In this document: piece by piece, positions 54,896 through 62,892 of the stretch
How the letters are laid out: each line of letters opens with the position of its first letter
How positions within the stretch are numbered: position 1 is the first letter of the stretch
IMG/VR virus record: IMGVR_UViG_3300046665_000434
Span: 62,001 to 126,000 of that record
Direction: 5' to 3' (one strand)
Length of the DNA: 64,000 nt
Source: a virus
Program-made: the position numbers and the translations under genes
Notes under the pieces: generated by a model
Told to the model about the DNA's origin: nothing
The model's input: the letters and a program-made list of their open reading frames with translations, nothing else
Databases searched by the model: none

Positions 54896-55276
54896 ATGAG
54901 TAGTAATGAAATCGTTATAGGTCGAGGTGGCATCACCCGACGTCAAAATGCCGTAATGGCGTATGAACTGTTCCTTACTGCGAAGCATCTGGAAGTAATG
55001 GAAGCTTTGCGGCCTCACTACAACGATAACTACGTCGACACCTTGATCTGTTCTGAGATCCTGTTGGAGTGGTTCGAGATCGTATCGTCGAATACGGCTG
55101 GATCTTTCGACGAGCTGTGGTGGGCATTTTACTACACTCGCATTGCGATGACCGATCCGAAGCTCGGCAACCTTTTAAGTGTTAGGGCGAGCGACTACTG
55201 TAATTTTACGGCTAAGGCTAGTGAGATCATGCGTTTCATCGCAAACCTTGACAACCGTATCTCTCAATACTGCTAA
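54896..55276 (+). CDS. Unknown protein, 126 aa
   Basis: Helical protein with Trp-rich centre (LWWAFYYTRIAMTDPK). No motif. Confidence 0.74.
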   Translation: MSSNEIVIGRGGITRRQNAVMAYELFLTAKHLEVMEALRPHYNDNYVDTLICSEILLEWFEIVSSNTAGSFDELWWAFYYTRIAMTDPKLGNLLSVRASDYCNFTAKASEIMRFIANLDNRISQYC

Positions 55277-55281
55277 CCAAC

Positions 55282-55294
55282 GACCGAGGAGGTC
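55282..55294 (+). promoter_or_regulatory. SD hairpin, GACC/GGTC form
   Basis: GACC-GAGGA-GGTC, 3 nt before ATG 55298. Last of the 11 copies in the window. Confidence 0.6.
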
Positions 55295-55297
55295 ACT

Positions 55298-56275
55298 ATG
55301 AACCGTCATGCCAGTAAGTTTGATCATGTACCGTATCCCGAAGTCAGTCCGTTTACTAAGGAACATGTCGTCGCAGGATTCCTTCCTGGAACTCGTCCAG
55401 TCGTTTTGGAAAGCCAACTCGCCGGCGGTGTTCTGAAGATCACCTACACTGGGCTGTTCGATCTTTACCGTAAACACATCGCTTCGACCATCATGCGCCA
55501 CCGCGGCACAAGTATCACGCCAAGTGATAAACTGGTAGATTCGATGCGACTTCTGAAACCAGCCATGGAGCCGGTGCTGATCTACATGTTGCAATGCTGG
55601 TCGCCAATTGTTAAAGGTAGTTTCGAACCATTGGGACGCTTCGCCTACGAAATCATTGATGAGCCTTACGACGTGAAGGCGAACATTGAAAAGGCAGTGG
55701 GGTATGCTGAGGAGCTGTATGCGCTGGCTCAGGCCATGGAAGATCCAACGATCATGGAACAAGCTGCGCTGAGCGGGGTGACGTTTGATGAGTTCCGTGC
55801 TTCGGTGACAGCGGCAGCCAAGAAAGCTCATGGCTACAAATGGAAAGAAGGGGTTCCGATTACGCAGGGGCAGAGCGATAACGATACCCCAACGACTCCG
55901 TTCAAGTCTAAGCTCGCCGGACTGGGAGAACTGAATCCTGGCCTCGACGACTCCCTCACACGCCTGATGTCAAAAGAACAGAAGATCGGCATTAGTCTTA
56001 CTAACCTGCGCACGGTCTACGAGTGTCTTGATGACCTCTCGGGCGTTGACGATGCGTCCGGTATCAACATCACCTATCCGATTGCAGGCGGCGAGTCTGT
56101 TACCAAGTGGGTGCCGTTCGACACGCTGGCAGATGTGTTTGCCGAACCTCTGGGAATGCGGTCCATCAAGATGATCCTGAGTATCAATCCTGAACTTCGG
56201 AACATGGCCATCGTTTCCGTAGCGTCTCGGATCACCACCATGTTTGCCGAGGCTGTAAAGAGAGGCGAGATGTAA
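55298..56275 (+). CDS. Unknown protein, 325 aa
   Basis: Largest gene of the SD-hairpin cluster. Mostly alpha-helical, with a Thr/Pro-rich linker (QGQSDNDTPTTPFKSK) between two domains. No recognised motif. Confidence 0.76.
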   Translation: MNRHASKFDHVPYPEVSPFTKEHVVAGFLPGTRPVVLESQLAGGVLKITYTGLFDLYRKHIASTIMRHRGTSITPSDKLVDSMRLLKPAMEPVLIYMLQCWSPIVKGSFEPLGRFAYEIIDEPYDVKANIEKAVGYAEELYALAQAMEDPTIMEQAALSGVTFDEFRASVTAAAKKAHGYKWKEGVPITQGQSDNDTPTTPFKSKLAGLGELNPGLDDSLTRLMSKEQKIGISLTNLRTVYECLDDLSGVDDASGINITYPIAGGESVTKWVPFDTLADVFAEPLGMRSIKMILSINPELRNMAIVSVASRITTMFAEAVKRGEM

Positions 56276-56308
56276 TCTCGCTAACCCCACACCCACTAGG
56301 AAACTGAA

Positions 56309-56635
56309 ATGAAGAGTTACGATCTGAACGAAATCGAAGAAGCCATCAAGCTCAACTCTGCCCGGACTGTTCCACCAGTAACGCGTATTGTTGATGATGC
56401 GCCCCGCCCGGTGCGCTGGTACACTCGTGAAGAACCTCGCGGTACTGTCAGCCGTCCTTCTAAGGAACGGGTGAACGAGATCGTCATCGAGCGTCATCTG
56501 ATCGAACTGGTCGATTACAGCAATGCCGGTGGTGACCATGTCTGCTTCGGCATCAAGGAGGGTACTGCATATCGCAAGATCCACCTCGATACTGAAACTG
56601 GTGACCTGCACGTTGGTCTTGATCTGATCTTCTGA
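56309..56635 (+). CDS. Unknown protein, 108 aa
   Basis: SD TAGGAAA. Soluble, beta-rich C-terminal half (GDHVCFGIKEGTAYRKIHLD). Followed by a strong terminator. Confidence 0.74.
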   Translation: MKSYDLNEIEEAIKLNSARTVPPVTRIVDDAPRPVRWYTREEPRGTVSRPSKERVNEIVIERHLIELVDYSNAGGDHVCFGIKEGTAYRKIHLDTETGDLHVGLDLIF

Positions 56636-56646
56636 TCAGTGCGGCA

Positions 56647-56690
56647 TACAGCTGGGGCGTGAGCCCCAGCTGTAGCTTCTTCTTTTTTTT
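56647..56690 (+). terminator. Strong terminator between convergent genes
   Basis: A 12-bp perfect stem TACAGCTGGGGC/GCCCCAGCTGTA with a GTGA loop, then a tract with eight consecutive T. Confidence 0.9.
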
Positions 56691-56693
56691 GTC

Positions 56694-57038
56694 TTAGCCA
56701 CGAACAATTTGAAGTGTCGTCGAGAAGTTCTCATGCGATAAGTGGGTGAAGATGCCGTTCTCCAGCCCTGCTGCGAAATCTTCGCCTGACCGGTAGTGGA
56801 GTCTTCCACACTGGAATCGCATCAACCACCCGCCTACTTCAACATCGTAGATATCATGCCAGACTCCGGCTACATACACACACCGCCCATCACTTAACAC
56901 AAGGATCAGCGGCACTTTACCCTGCTTGTCAAATATGCGGTAGTGGTTAGTCGACCACGAACACTCGAAGATCGTAGTTACCGTAGGGGCGTACTGTTTG
57001 ATCTCTACGATCTCAAAAGCCTTTATCACTTCACGCAT
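56694..57038 (-). CDS. Unknown protein, 114 aa
   Basis: Soluble beta-rich protein (VYVAGVWHDIYDVEVGGWLM). Starts 10 nt after the DnaB-like stop and is probably in its operon. Confidence 0.72.
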   Translation of the reverse strand: MREVIKAFEIVEIKQYAPTVTTIFECSWSTNHYRIFDKQGKVPLILVLSDGRCVYVAGVWHDIYDVEVGGWLMRFQCGRLHYRSGEDFAAGLENGIFTHLSHENFSTTLQIVRG

Positions 57039-57048
57039 GAGTTACCTC

Positions 57049-58593
57049 TTAGTCGAAGTCAGTCCAATCCTGACCAGGTTCACCGGCTGTGAGTCGGCCA
57101 CCTACCTTCTTAAAGGAAGTGTCTTCTTCAAGATCGATATCCCACTTCACGCCCATCATCGGGTGAGGTAGGAACTTGACAGCGAAGTATTTATCCTCTT
57201 CTGCTGTACTGCCCATCTTCCGGTGTTTCTCCCACTGGTACTCGAGATATGCAAATCCGTTATGCATGGTCTTGGCAATCAGCTTGGCAAAGTCAAACTC
57301 TGTCTCAAGCTTCTTACAGCTCTCGTAGTACCCGCCGCCAGGGAGGCGTTTAATGTAGTCGGGATAGTTACGTGCCAGCTCTTTTGCCTGAGTAGAGAGT
57401 TGGTGTACGCCATAGACCGCAATGTTGTTAGGCGAGGTGTAGCGACGAATGATCCGTACGACGAGCTGTGCTTCTTCACCAGCCACAGACGCGACGATAT
57501 CAGACTTATCCATCAGGTGAGGGTAGTCGATGCCCAGAGAGAAGATCTCGAAACCTTCTTTCTTGATCTCTTCCAGATCAGCAATCAGATCAAATGGAGA
57601 TGCGCCAGTGGTGTAGTCGAGGATGCGAACGTTCCAACCGTTCTCGGTCAGACGCTTACTGACATACGACGCCATCTCATCAGCAGGGACACCCTTCGTT
57701 TTGATGGGCATCTCGTACTTGGTTTCGTGCTGCTTCAAGCCGACATACAGCTTCTGGAGGATCAGCTCAGGCTTATCTTCCAGTGTGGCCAGGACGTGCA
57801 TCGGCTTCTTGGTCTTATCAATCAGTGTAGGACTGTTGAAGATACACATGGCCATGAAGTCATCGAGCAGATCACCAGATTTGTTATTGCCTGGCAACGC
57901 ACTGGTATTGCCCCACTCGCCTCGGCGTACACCGTACTGTTCCCCGTACATCCTGTTCTTGGCTTTCAGGCCCAGTTTCAGAATGCTGTTAGGATCGATG
58001 GCAGCCTGGGCCATCTCGTACGCTTGGGTGATGTTTTCAATGTCATTGAAGTCAAGGCTACGTACCGCAGTAACTGCACGACGTTTACCTGCCAGAGGGA
58101 GTTCCTGGAGTTTCAGGATGAGCTCATCCCGCCACTTGCTCAGGTTCTCGATCTTGTCCCTGTTGAAGCCTACCCGATGGCTGGCTTTCTTCAACGTGTC
58201 AAACAGTTCCTCAACGCCAATAAAGTCGTAGAGTTCGTGAGAGACTTCTTTCACTTTCTCGGCAGCCGCATCAGGATCATCGACTACCAGCAACGTTCTG
58301 CAAAAGAGATCATATAGGCGATCATTGTCCCCGCAGGCGAGACGTACTCGCACCATCATGTCGTTCAGATCGTACGGATGAGCAATACCTTTCTGCTTCA
58401 TCCAGACCAAATGTCCACGCAGTCGCTGGATTGCGTTCTGCTCTCGGCCTGATCCATTGGGATCATCGTTGACGACGATGTGCACTAACGCACGATCCAG
58501 CATGAACGTCAAAGCGTCCGCGTCGTGGTTAGGGATGTAGCTTGCGTAATAAACGGCACTAATGGCCTTGGCTAACAGTAGCTTGATTTCCAT
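57049..58593 (-). CDS. DnaB-like replicative helicase, divergent
   Basis: 514 residues. GVRRGEWGNTSALPGNNKSG (~221-240) corresponds to the DnaB segment leading into Walker A, with an atypical PGNNKSG loop in place of GxxGxGKT. Then HVLATLEDKPELILQKL is at the place of the 'SLEM' motif, FEIFSLGIDYPHLMDKS at Walker B (DY-xLM), and IAVYGVHQLSTQAKEL at the H4-type 'qLnR' position. The order of motifs supports a RecA-fold hexameric helicase. The N-terminal ~200 residues are unlike classical DnaB. Confidence 0.75.
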   Translation of the reverse strand: MEIKLLLAKAISAVYYASYIPNHDADALTFMLDRALVHIVVNDDPNGSGREQNAIQRLRGHLVWMKQKGIAHPYDLNDMMVRVRLACGDNDRLYDLFCRTLLVVDDPDAAAEKVKEVSHELYDFIGVEELFDTLKKASHRVGFNRDKIENLSKWRDELILKLQELPLAGKRRAVTAVRSLDFNDIENITQAYEMAQAAIDPNSILKLGLKAKNRMYGEQYGVRRGEWGNTSALPGNNKSGDLLDDFMAMCIFNSPTLIDKTKKPMHVLATLEDKPELILQKLYVGLKQHETKYEMPIKTKGVPADEMASYVSKRLTENGWNVRILDYTTGASPFDLIADLEEIKKEGFEIFSLGIDYPHLMDKSDIVASVAGEEAQLVVRIIRRYTSPNNIAVYGVHQLSTQAKELARNYPDYIKRLPGGGYYESCKKLETEFDFAKLIAKTMHNGFAYLEYQWEKHRKMGSTAEEDKYFAVKFLPHPMMGVKWDIDLEEDTSFKKVGGRLTAGEPGQDWTDFD

Positions 58594-58634
58594 ACCGCCT
58601 CACCGCAGGCATTGCTAGTTGATGGGTGCATCTA

Positions 58635-59159
58635 ATGAACAGACCTATTGAACTCAGGTTCATTCCGAAATGGTTGGGTGGTGCAATCACTCATTATAAA
58701 ACGGACTACAAAGACTTCGAAAGCATAGTATCGAGTCATGATGTGGATCTTTACCGCCTCGCTAACACGATGCTGAAAGCGGCTCTGTTTCGGCTGGGGA
58801 TTCGTGACTTCGTGATGCCTGATGCACTGGTCTCGTTCAAATATTCTGAGGAGGATGCACTCTTCGCTTTGTTTGGCCCAAACGCCGGTGACAAGAAGAT
58901 CGCTGAGTTTGCTTTGAGTAGTTTCTCCATTGTTCCTGATAAATATGACGGTATCATCATCGTCGAAAAGGACAACACTACTGGTAAGCAAGACTTCTTG
59001 CGTGAGTTGCTTAATGCCGTCGCCTTGTACCGCGGCAAGGAAGCAGCTTACTCGTCTGACTCTTTCAGACAGTTTCTTATCCGTATCGATACCAGTGCTG
59101 GTGAAAGTCACGCAGTTCATGAGAAGCTTGAACTCGAGAACGACACCGAAAAGAACTGA
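58635..59159 (+). CDS. Unknown protein, 174 aa
   Basis: ATG 58635 is preferred to the GTG three codons upstream; the SD is weak for both. Helical protein with acidic C-terminus (HEKLELENDTEKN). Divergent from the helicase gene. Confidence 0.72.
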   Translation: MNRPIELRFIPKWLGGAITHYKTDYKDFESIVSSHDVDLYRLANTMLKAALFRLGIRDFVMPDALVSFKYSEEDALFALFGPNAGDKKIAEFALSSFSIVPDKYDGIIIVEKDNTTGKQDFLRELLNAVALYRGKEAAYSSDSFRQFLIRIDTSAGESHAVHEKLELENDTEKN

Positions 59160-59310
59160 TTGATGATATGGAAATCTGTTATGCGCGTGCGCAGATAGAT
59201 TTGATAGTTTTGTGAAGTAATACGCCTTGCTGGACAAGGGTTGCTAATTGTAGTCGACTATAGTTAGACAGGCGTCAATCCTAAAATCGAAGCTTCGTAT
59301 ATTTAAGTTA

Positions 59311-59326
59311 CCAAATTGCAATTTGG
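59311..59326 (+). promoter_or_regulatory. Palindrome overlapping the capsid gene SD
   Basis: CCAAATTGCAATTTGG, a perfect 16-bp inverted repeat ending inside the GGAG SD of the capsid gene. It may act as an RNA hairpin (6-bp stem, TGCA loop) or an operator. The 175-nt gap before it is AT-rich and holds no gene, so it probably carries the capsid promoter. Confidence 0.5.
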
Positions 59327-59334
59327 AGCAACAC

Positions 59335-61590
59335 ATGAGTCTCATTAAACTCAACAATGCCGGATCGAATTTCGAAGACAAGAAACTGTCTGCGCCGGCA
59401 CTGCGTCAAGCTCTGGCCGATCCGGCTCAGAACTATACCACCGAATCCAACGACATGCTGAAGTGGCTGGAAGACGGTAGCTTCGAAGGCCGTGCTGACC
59501 TGAACGGCGCCGCCAAGACCCTGCAACAAATCCTGGAACCGGACCACGTCGGCAAGGCTGCCTATGGCAACCCGAACGGCATGAAGATGGCTTCGTTCGT
59601 TGCCTCCTTCGCCAACAACCTGCCTGCTCTTCTGCGCATGCAAACCTCGGTTGAAGCCAAAGGCCTGGCTGACGGCGTGCGTTACGCACCTGCCGACGGT
59701 TCGGACTTCGAATCCGAGTACTCGAAAGAGTCCTTCGACAACCAGGAACTGAACGACTTCTTCGCCGTCTCCATCGGCCTGAACTACAAAATCGCTCGCC
59801 AGGGTCCGGCGATGGAAATGGTGTACCGCACCATTCCTCTGACTCCTGAGCAAGGCGGTTTCGACATCGTCGTTCCGAACCTGTTCGTTGAAAACACCCT
59901 GCGCCACGAACTGGACGGTTCCGAGTCCGACTTCGGCTTCCGCCGCGTCATCGACTCCTCGATCGACTACACCGTTCTGAACGACAACAGCACTCAGATC
60001 GTTCCGACCTACAACGACACCACCAAGGACAACTTCGTTTCGACGACTGTCCTGGCTCCGTTCGAATACGAAAACGGTCGTCGTAAGGTTCTGACCAGCG
60101 GTCTGAAACTGGGTCAAACCATCCAGATCTTCGGCCTGGGCCAAGCTGACAGCGTGCAACGCGTTGGCCAACCTGACTACACCGAAGCCCTGGACCGTAA
60201 CATCGGTATCGCTACCGTCTTCGTTGCCCTGGGCGGCGAAACTGTCGGCTTCGACACCAAAGGTCTGCCATTCAGCCGCTACATCAAGATGCCAGAACAA
60301 GGCGGCCGTCAAATGTCGCTGAACTTCAACGTATCTTCGTTGGAGATCTCGCCGACCACCAAAGCGTGGGATGGCGATGCACTGACTGGCGCTACCTTCA
60401 AGCTGATCCAGGATGGCAAGTACACCGTCCGTCTGAAAACCCGTCTGAACGGTCAAGTTGACGTTGAGCGCGGTACTATCGACGTGACTGCTACCAGCCT
60501 GACCGTGATGTACATCACCAACGAAGCCAAAGAGCGCATCCCACTGGACAGCGGCGTTGGTCAACAAATCGTTACCGGCCTGGCCGGTCTGGCGACAGTA
60601 GCCTGGTGGCCGGACGCTCGTCTGACCAACAGTAACCACCGTCACCTGGGTCTGATGCTGAACGTCCGTACCGTTGCCGAGCGTCTGCTGACCCGTCAAC
60701 GTTCGCCGTTCTTCGTTCCGTACCCGCTGAACGAAAACCGTGACCAGTCCGTAATGGATTGGCTGACTTTCGCGGTGAGCCAGTACATCAACAACGAAGG
60801 TGTTGGTACGCTGATCAACTACCACGAGCGCCTGATGCGTCTCACTGGTGGTCTGCGTGGCGACCTGACCGTCGGCGACTTCGAGATCAACGCCCTGCCT
60901 ATCGAAGGTATCGGCCGTTACCTCGTCAACCCGTACGTCCAGGAAGTCGAGATCGACCTGCTGAACAACACCCAGTCGCAGAACACTGCCGACAACGTTG
61001 AAAACGGTATCGCGGTTCTGACCAACGCCCTGCGTTCGGTTGGCTTCGACATCCTGCAACGTACCAACTACGAAAACGCCGCCCGCTACATGGACGGTGG
61101 TGAAGTAGCCAACAAGTTCAAGTTCGGCCTGGTAACCAGCCCGATCATCGAACGCTTCCTGACCATCACCGGTGACAGCCGTACCCTCGGCGCGAACCTG
61201 ACTTACCAGCTGGAATCTGACGTCGACGCCCGTCTGACCGAAAGTCTCTACATGGTAATGATCCGTGATGGCGACGGTGTTGACCCGCTGAACGCTGGCG
61301 CAATGCTGCTGACCCCAACGCTGGTATCGACCATCTCCGCGACCCGTGACAACCGTCCGGTCAACGAAGCAATCGTACAGCCGCGCTTCCAGCACTACAA
61401 CTTCTGCCCGATCGTGGTGAAGTTCGTCGTGAAGGGCGTGCGTGAGCTCCTGGAGCAAACCATTCCCTTTCGTGTCAAGGTCGAACCGGCTGATGTTGAA
61501 GACGGTGACACCGATCCAGGTACTGGGACTGGCACCGGTGGTACTGGGGCCGGCGCAGGTAACATCGACTCCGGCGCCGGTGGCGCTTAA
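59335..61590 (+). CDS. Major capsid protein, phiKZ-type (probable)
   Basis: 751 residues from ATG 59335 (GGAG SD). Size, very strong codon bias (CTG, AAC, GAC, GGC) and single-gene unit mark it as the most highly expressed gene here. Features such as RRKVLTSGLKLGQTIQIFGL and NSNHRHLGLML fit a jumbo-phage capsid subunit. An S-V-E site at residues 105-107 matches the S/A/G-x-E prohead-protease motif and would release an N-terminal propeptide. The C-terminus is a Gly/Thr-rich tail. A tail-sheath identity is the main alternative. Confidence 0.72.
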   Translation: MSLIKLNNAGSNFEDKKLSAPALRQALADPAQNYTTESNDMLKWLEDGSFEGRADLNGAAKTLQQILEPDHVGKAAYGNPNGMKMASFVASFANNLPALLRMQTSVEAKGLADGVRYAPADGSDFESEYSKESFDNQELNDFFAVSIGLNYKIARQGPAMEMVYRTIPLTPEQGGFDIVVPNLFVENTLRHELDGSESDFGFRRVIDSSIDYTVLNDNSTQIVPTYNDTTKDNFVSTTVLAPFEYENGRRKVLTSGLKLGQTIQIFGLGQADSVQRVGQPDYTEALDRNIGIATVFVALGGETVGFDTKGLPFSRYIKMPEQGGRQMSLNFNVSSLEISPTTKAWDGDALTGATFKLIQDGKYTVRLKTRLNGQVDVERGTIDVTATSLTVMYITNEAKERIPLDSGVGQQIVTGLAGLATVAWWPDARLTNSNHRHLGLMLNVRTVAERLLTRQRSPFFVPYPLNENRDQSVMDWLTFAVSQYINNEGVGTLINYHERLMRLTGGLRGDLTVGDFEINALPIEGIGRYLVNPYVQEVEIDLLNNTQSQNTADNVENGIAVLTNALRSVGFDILQRTNYENAARYMDGGEVANKFKFGLVTSPIIERFLTITGDSRTLGANLTYQLESDVDARLTESLYMVMIRDGDGVDPLNAGAMLLTPTLVSTISATRDNRPVNEAIVQPRFQHYNFCPIVVKFVVKGVRELLEQTIPFRVKVEPADVEDGDTDPGTGTGTGGTGAGAGNIDSGAGGA

Positions 61591-61614
61591 CAGCTGATGT
61601 TGCTAGCTGAATAA

Positions 61615-61650
61615 CATACAGCGGGGCGTGAGCCCCGCTGTATGTCGTTA
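61615..61650 (+). terminator. Terminator of the capsid gene
   Basis: A 13-bp perfect stem CATACAGCGGGGC/GCCCCGCTGTATG with a GTGA loop; same arms as the hairpin at 27266. Confidence 0.82.
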
Positions 61651-61663
61651 ATGTAAGTAAAGA

Positions 61664-61680
61664 GATTACAACAATACATT
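61664..61680 (+). promoter_or_regulatory. Divergent copy of the putative promoter element
   Basis: GATTACAACAATACATT resembles TTACAGTCATACAT (differences in the central bases) and has the same position: after a terminator and ~70 nt before a start. Confidence 0.35.
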
Positions 61681-61747
61681 ATTAATTCTGACGAGGCGAA
61701 ATACAAAGAGATGCTTGGAGCGTTGTACTTTTTAACTACGGGGATAT

Positions 61748-62869
61748 ATGAGTATGAATAGTGGAGATCGTACGCCCACTTTCACGAAGTACTCTGTGCT
61801 GACTAACATGCACGTCATGGAACTGGTAGATGGTCATGCGTGTTCATCGATGACTCAGTCTGTCAGGAACGTTAGTTCTCGCGAGGTGAGAATAAAGGAT
61901 AGGTTTGGTGTGAACCAAATCCTCCACGCCTCGAAGAATGCTCGACCGCCGGAATATATCGATATCTTCTTGCGTTGGGAAATGACGGAGCAGGCTTACA
62001 AAGACACATGCAGGGATTTCAGGAGACGTTACGGTTCTGGAGCACCAGTTACCGCAGCGCTACTGGCTGCGTGGTACGATGGGGAAGCATTGAACCATCG
62101 ACGCGATATGATGCGCACTTACGAGATCCAAGTGGAGATCGTGGTTGCGGATGTAATTGCCGCAGGCGGTACTGTTTATATCGAGGAACTCGATTTGACA
62201 GTCTGTGTCAACGGTGCAGATCGTCGCGAGGAGGAGCATCCTTTTAGTCCGAGCAATCGGGTAAGAAGGGGCTTAGCTAGCGAGATCCCGCACATGGGGG
62301 AGGAAACTTTCGTTATGTCTATTCGTGCAATTGACAACAGTTCGTTGAAGTCAAGGCACGACAGGTTTCTGAAGATCGGTGATTTGGTTTACCATGTTCC
62401 GATTGAAAGAGACCACATGTGTGATAATGGCGTATACATCACAACGAGATATGACGCAGATACAAAGAACGCCACAGGGAGAACTCAAAGGGTGGTTACT
62501 CGCCGGATGGGTTTCGATGAAGCTGACAAACTGTTTCAGATGTACGATACAATCGAACAGGCCCGTGAAGGCCTGACCACGGAAGAGCTTCGTAAAGAAG
62601 AAATTCTAAGGCGACAGTATGAGCAGAAGATTGCTGATCTGGAGCGGCAAAATGAGAAACTCGAACGGGACCATGCGCATTGGCGTGAGCGGTCTACTCA
62701 TGAACAGCAATCTAGCCGAGAGAAGGAGGAGAGGAATCAAAAACGTAACTCAGAGGAAAATGTGCGGGAACAAACTCGCAGTTTCACGGAATGGATGAAA
62801 CTTGTGGGTGGCTTTATGACTGCATTAGTGGGTATAGCCGCGACAGTCGCGAAATTGAAACCTACTTAA
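61748..62869 (+). CDS. Coiled-coil membrane-tethered protein, 373 aa
   Basis: N-terminal ~260 residues are soluble, mostly beta. Residues ~275-345 form a long charged coiled coil (EEILRRQYEQKIADLERQNE). A C-terminal hydrophobic helix (LVGGFMTALVGIAATVAKL) would anchor it in a membrane. Similar layouts occur in phage proteins of unknown role. Confidence 0.75.
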   Translation: MSMNSGDRTPTFTKYSVLTNMHVMELVDGHACSSMTQSVRNVSSREVRIKDRFGVNQILHASKNARPPEYIDIFLRWEMTEQAYKDTCRDFRRRYGSGAPVTAALLAAWYDGEALNHRRDMMRTYEIQVEIVVADVIAAGGTVYIEELDLTVCVNGADRREEEHPFSPSNRVRRGLASEIPHMGEETFVMSIRAIDNSSLKSRHDRFLKIGDLVYHVPIERDHMCDNGVYITTRYDADTKNATGRTQRVVTRRMGFDEADKLFQMYDTIEQAREGLTTEELRKEEILRRQYEQKIADLERQNEKLERDHAHWRERSTHEQQSSREKEERNQKRNSEENVREQTRSFTEWMKLVGGFMTALVGIAATVAKLKPT

Positions 62870-62892
62870 CAACTAACTAGCAGGGCTGACAA

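Noticed and set aside
57223-58317. 364-codon + strand frame opposite the DnaB-like gene
   Set aside because: Shadow of the minus-strand gene with its DnaB-order motifs; no SD and no sensible protein.
59308-61458. A 716-codon open frame antisense to the capsid gene
   Set aside because: It follows from the extreme codon bias of the capsid gene. The encoded sequence is low-complexity Val/Gln/Gly-rich, there is no SD, and it matches no protein pattern.
59335-61590. Tail sheath protein as identity of the 751-aa protein
   Set aside because: Size is compatible, but expression bias, an S-x-E propeptide-type site and single-gene layout fit a capsid protein better. It remains the main alternative.
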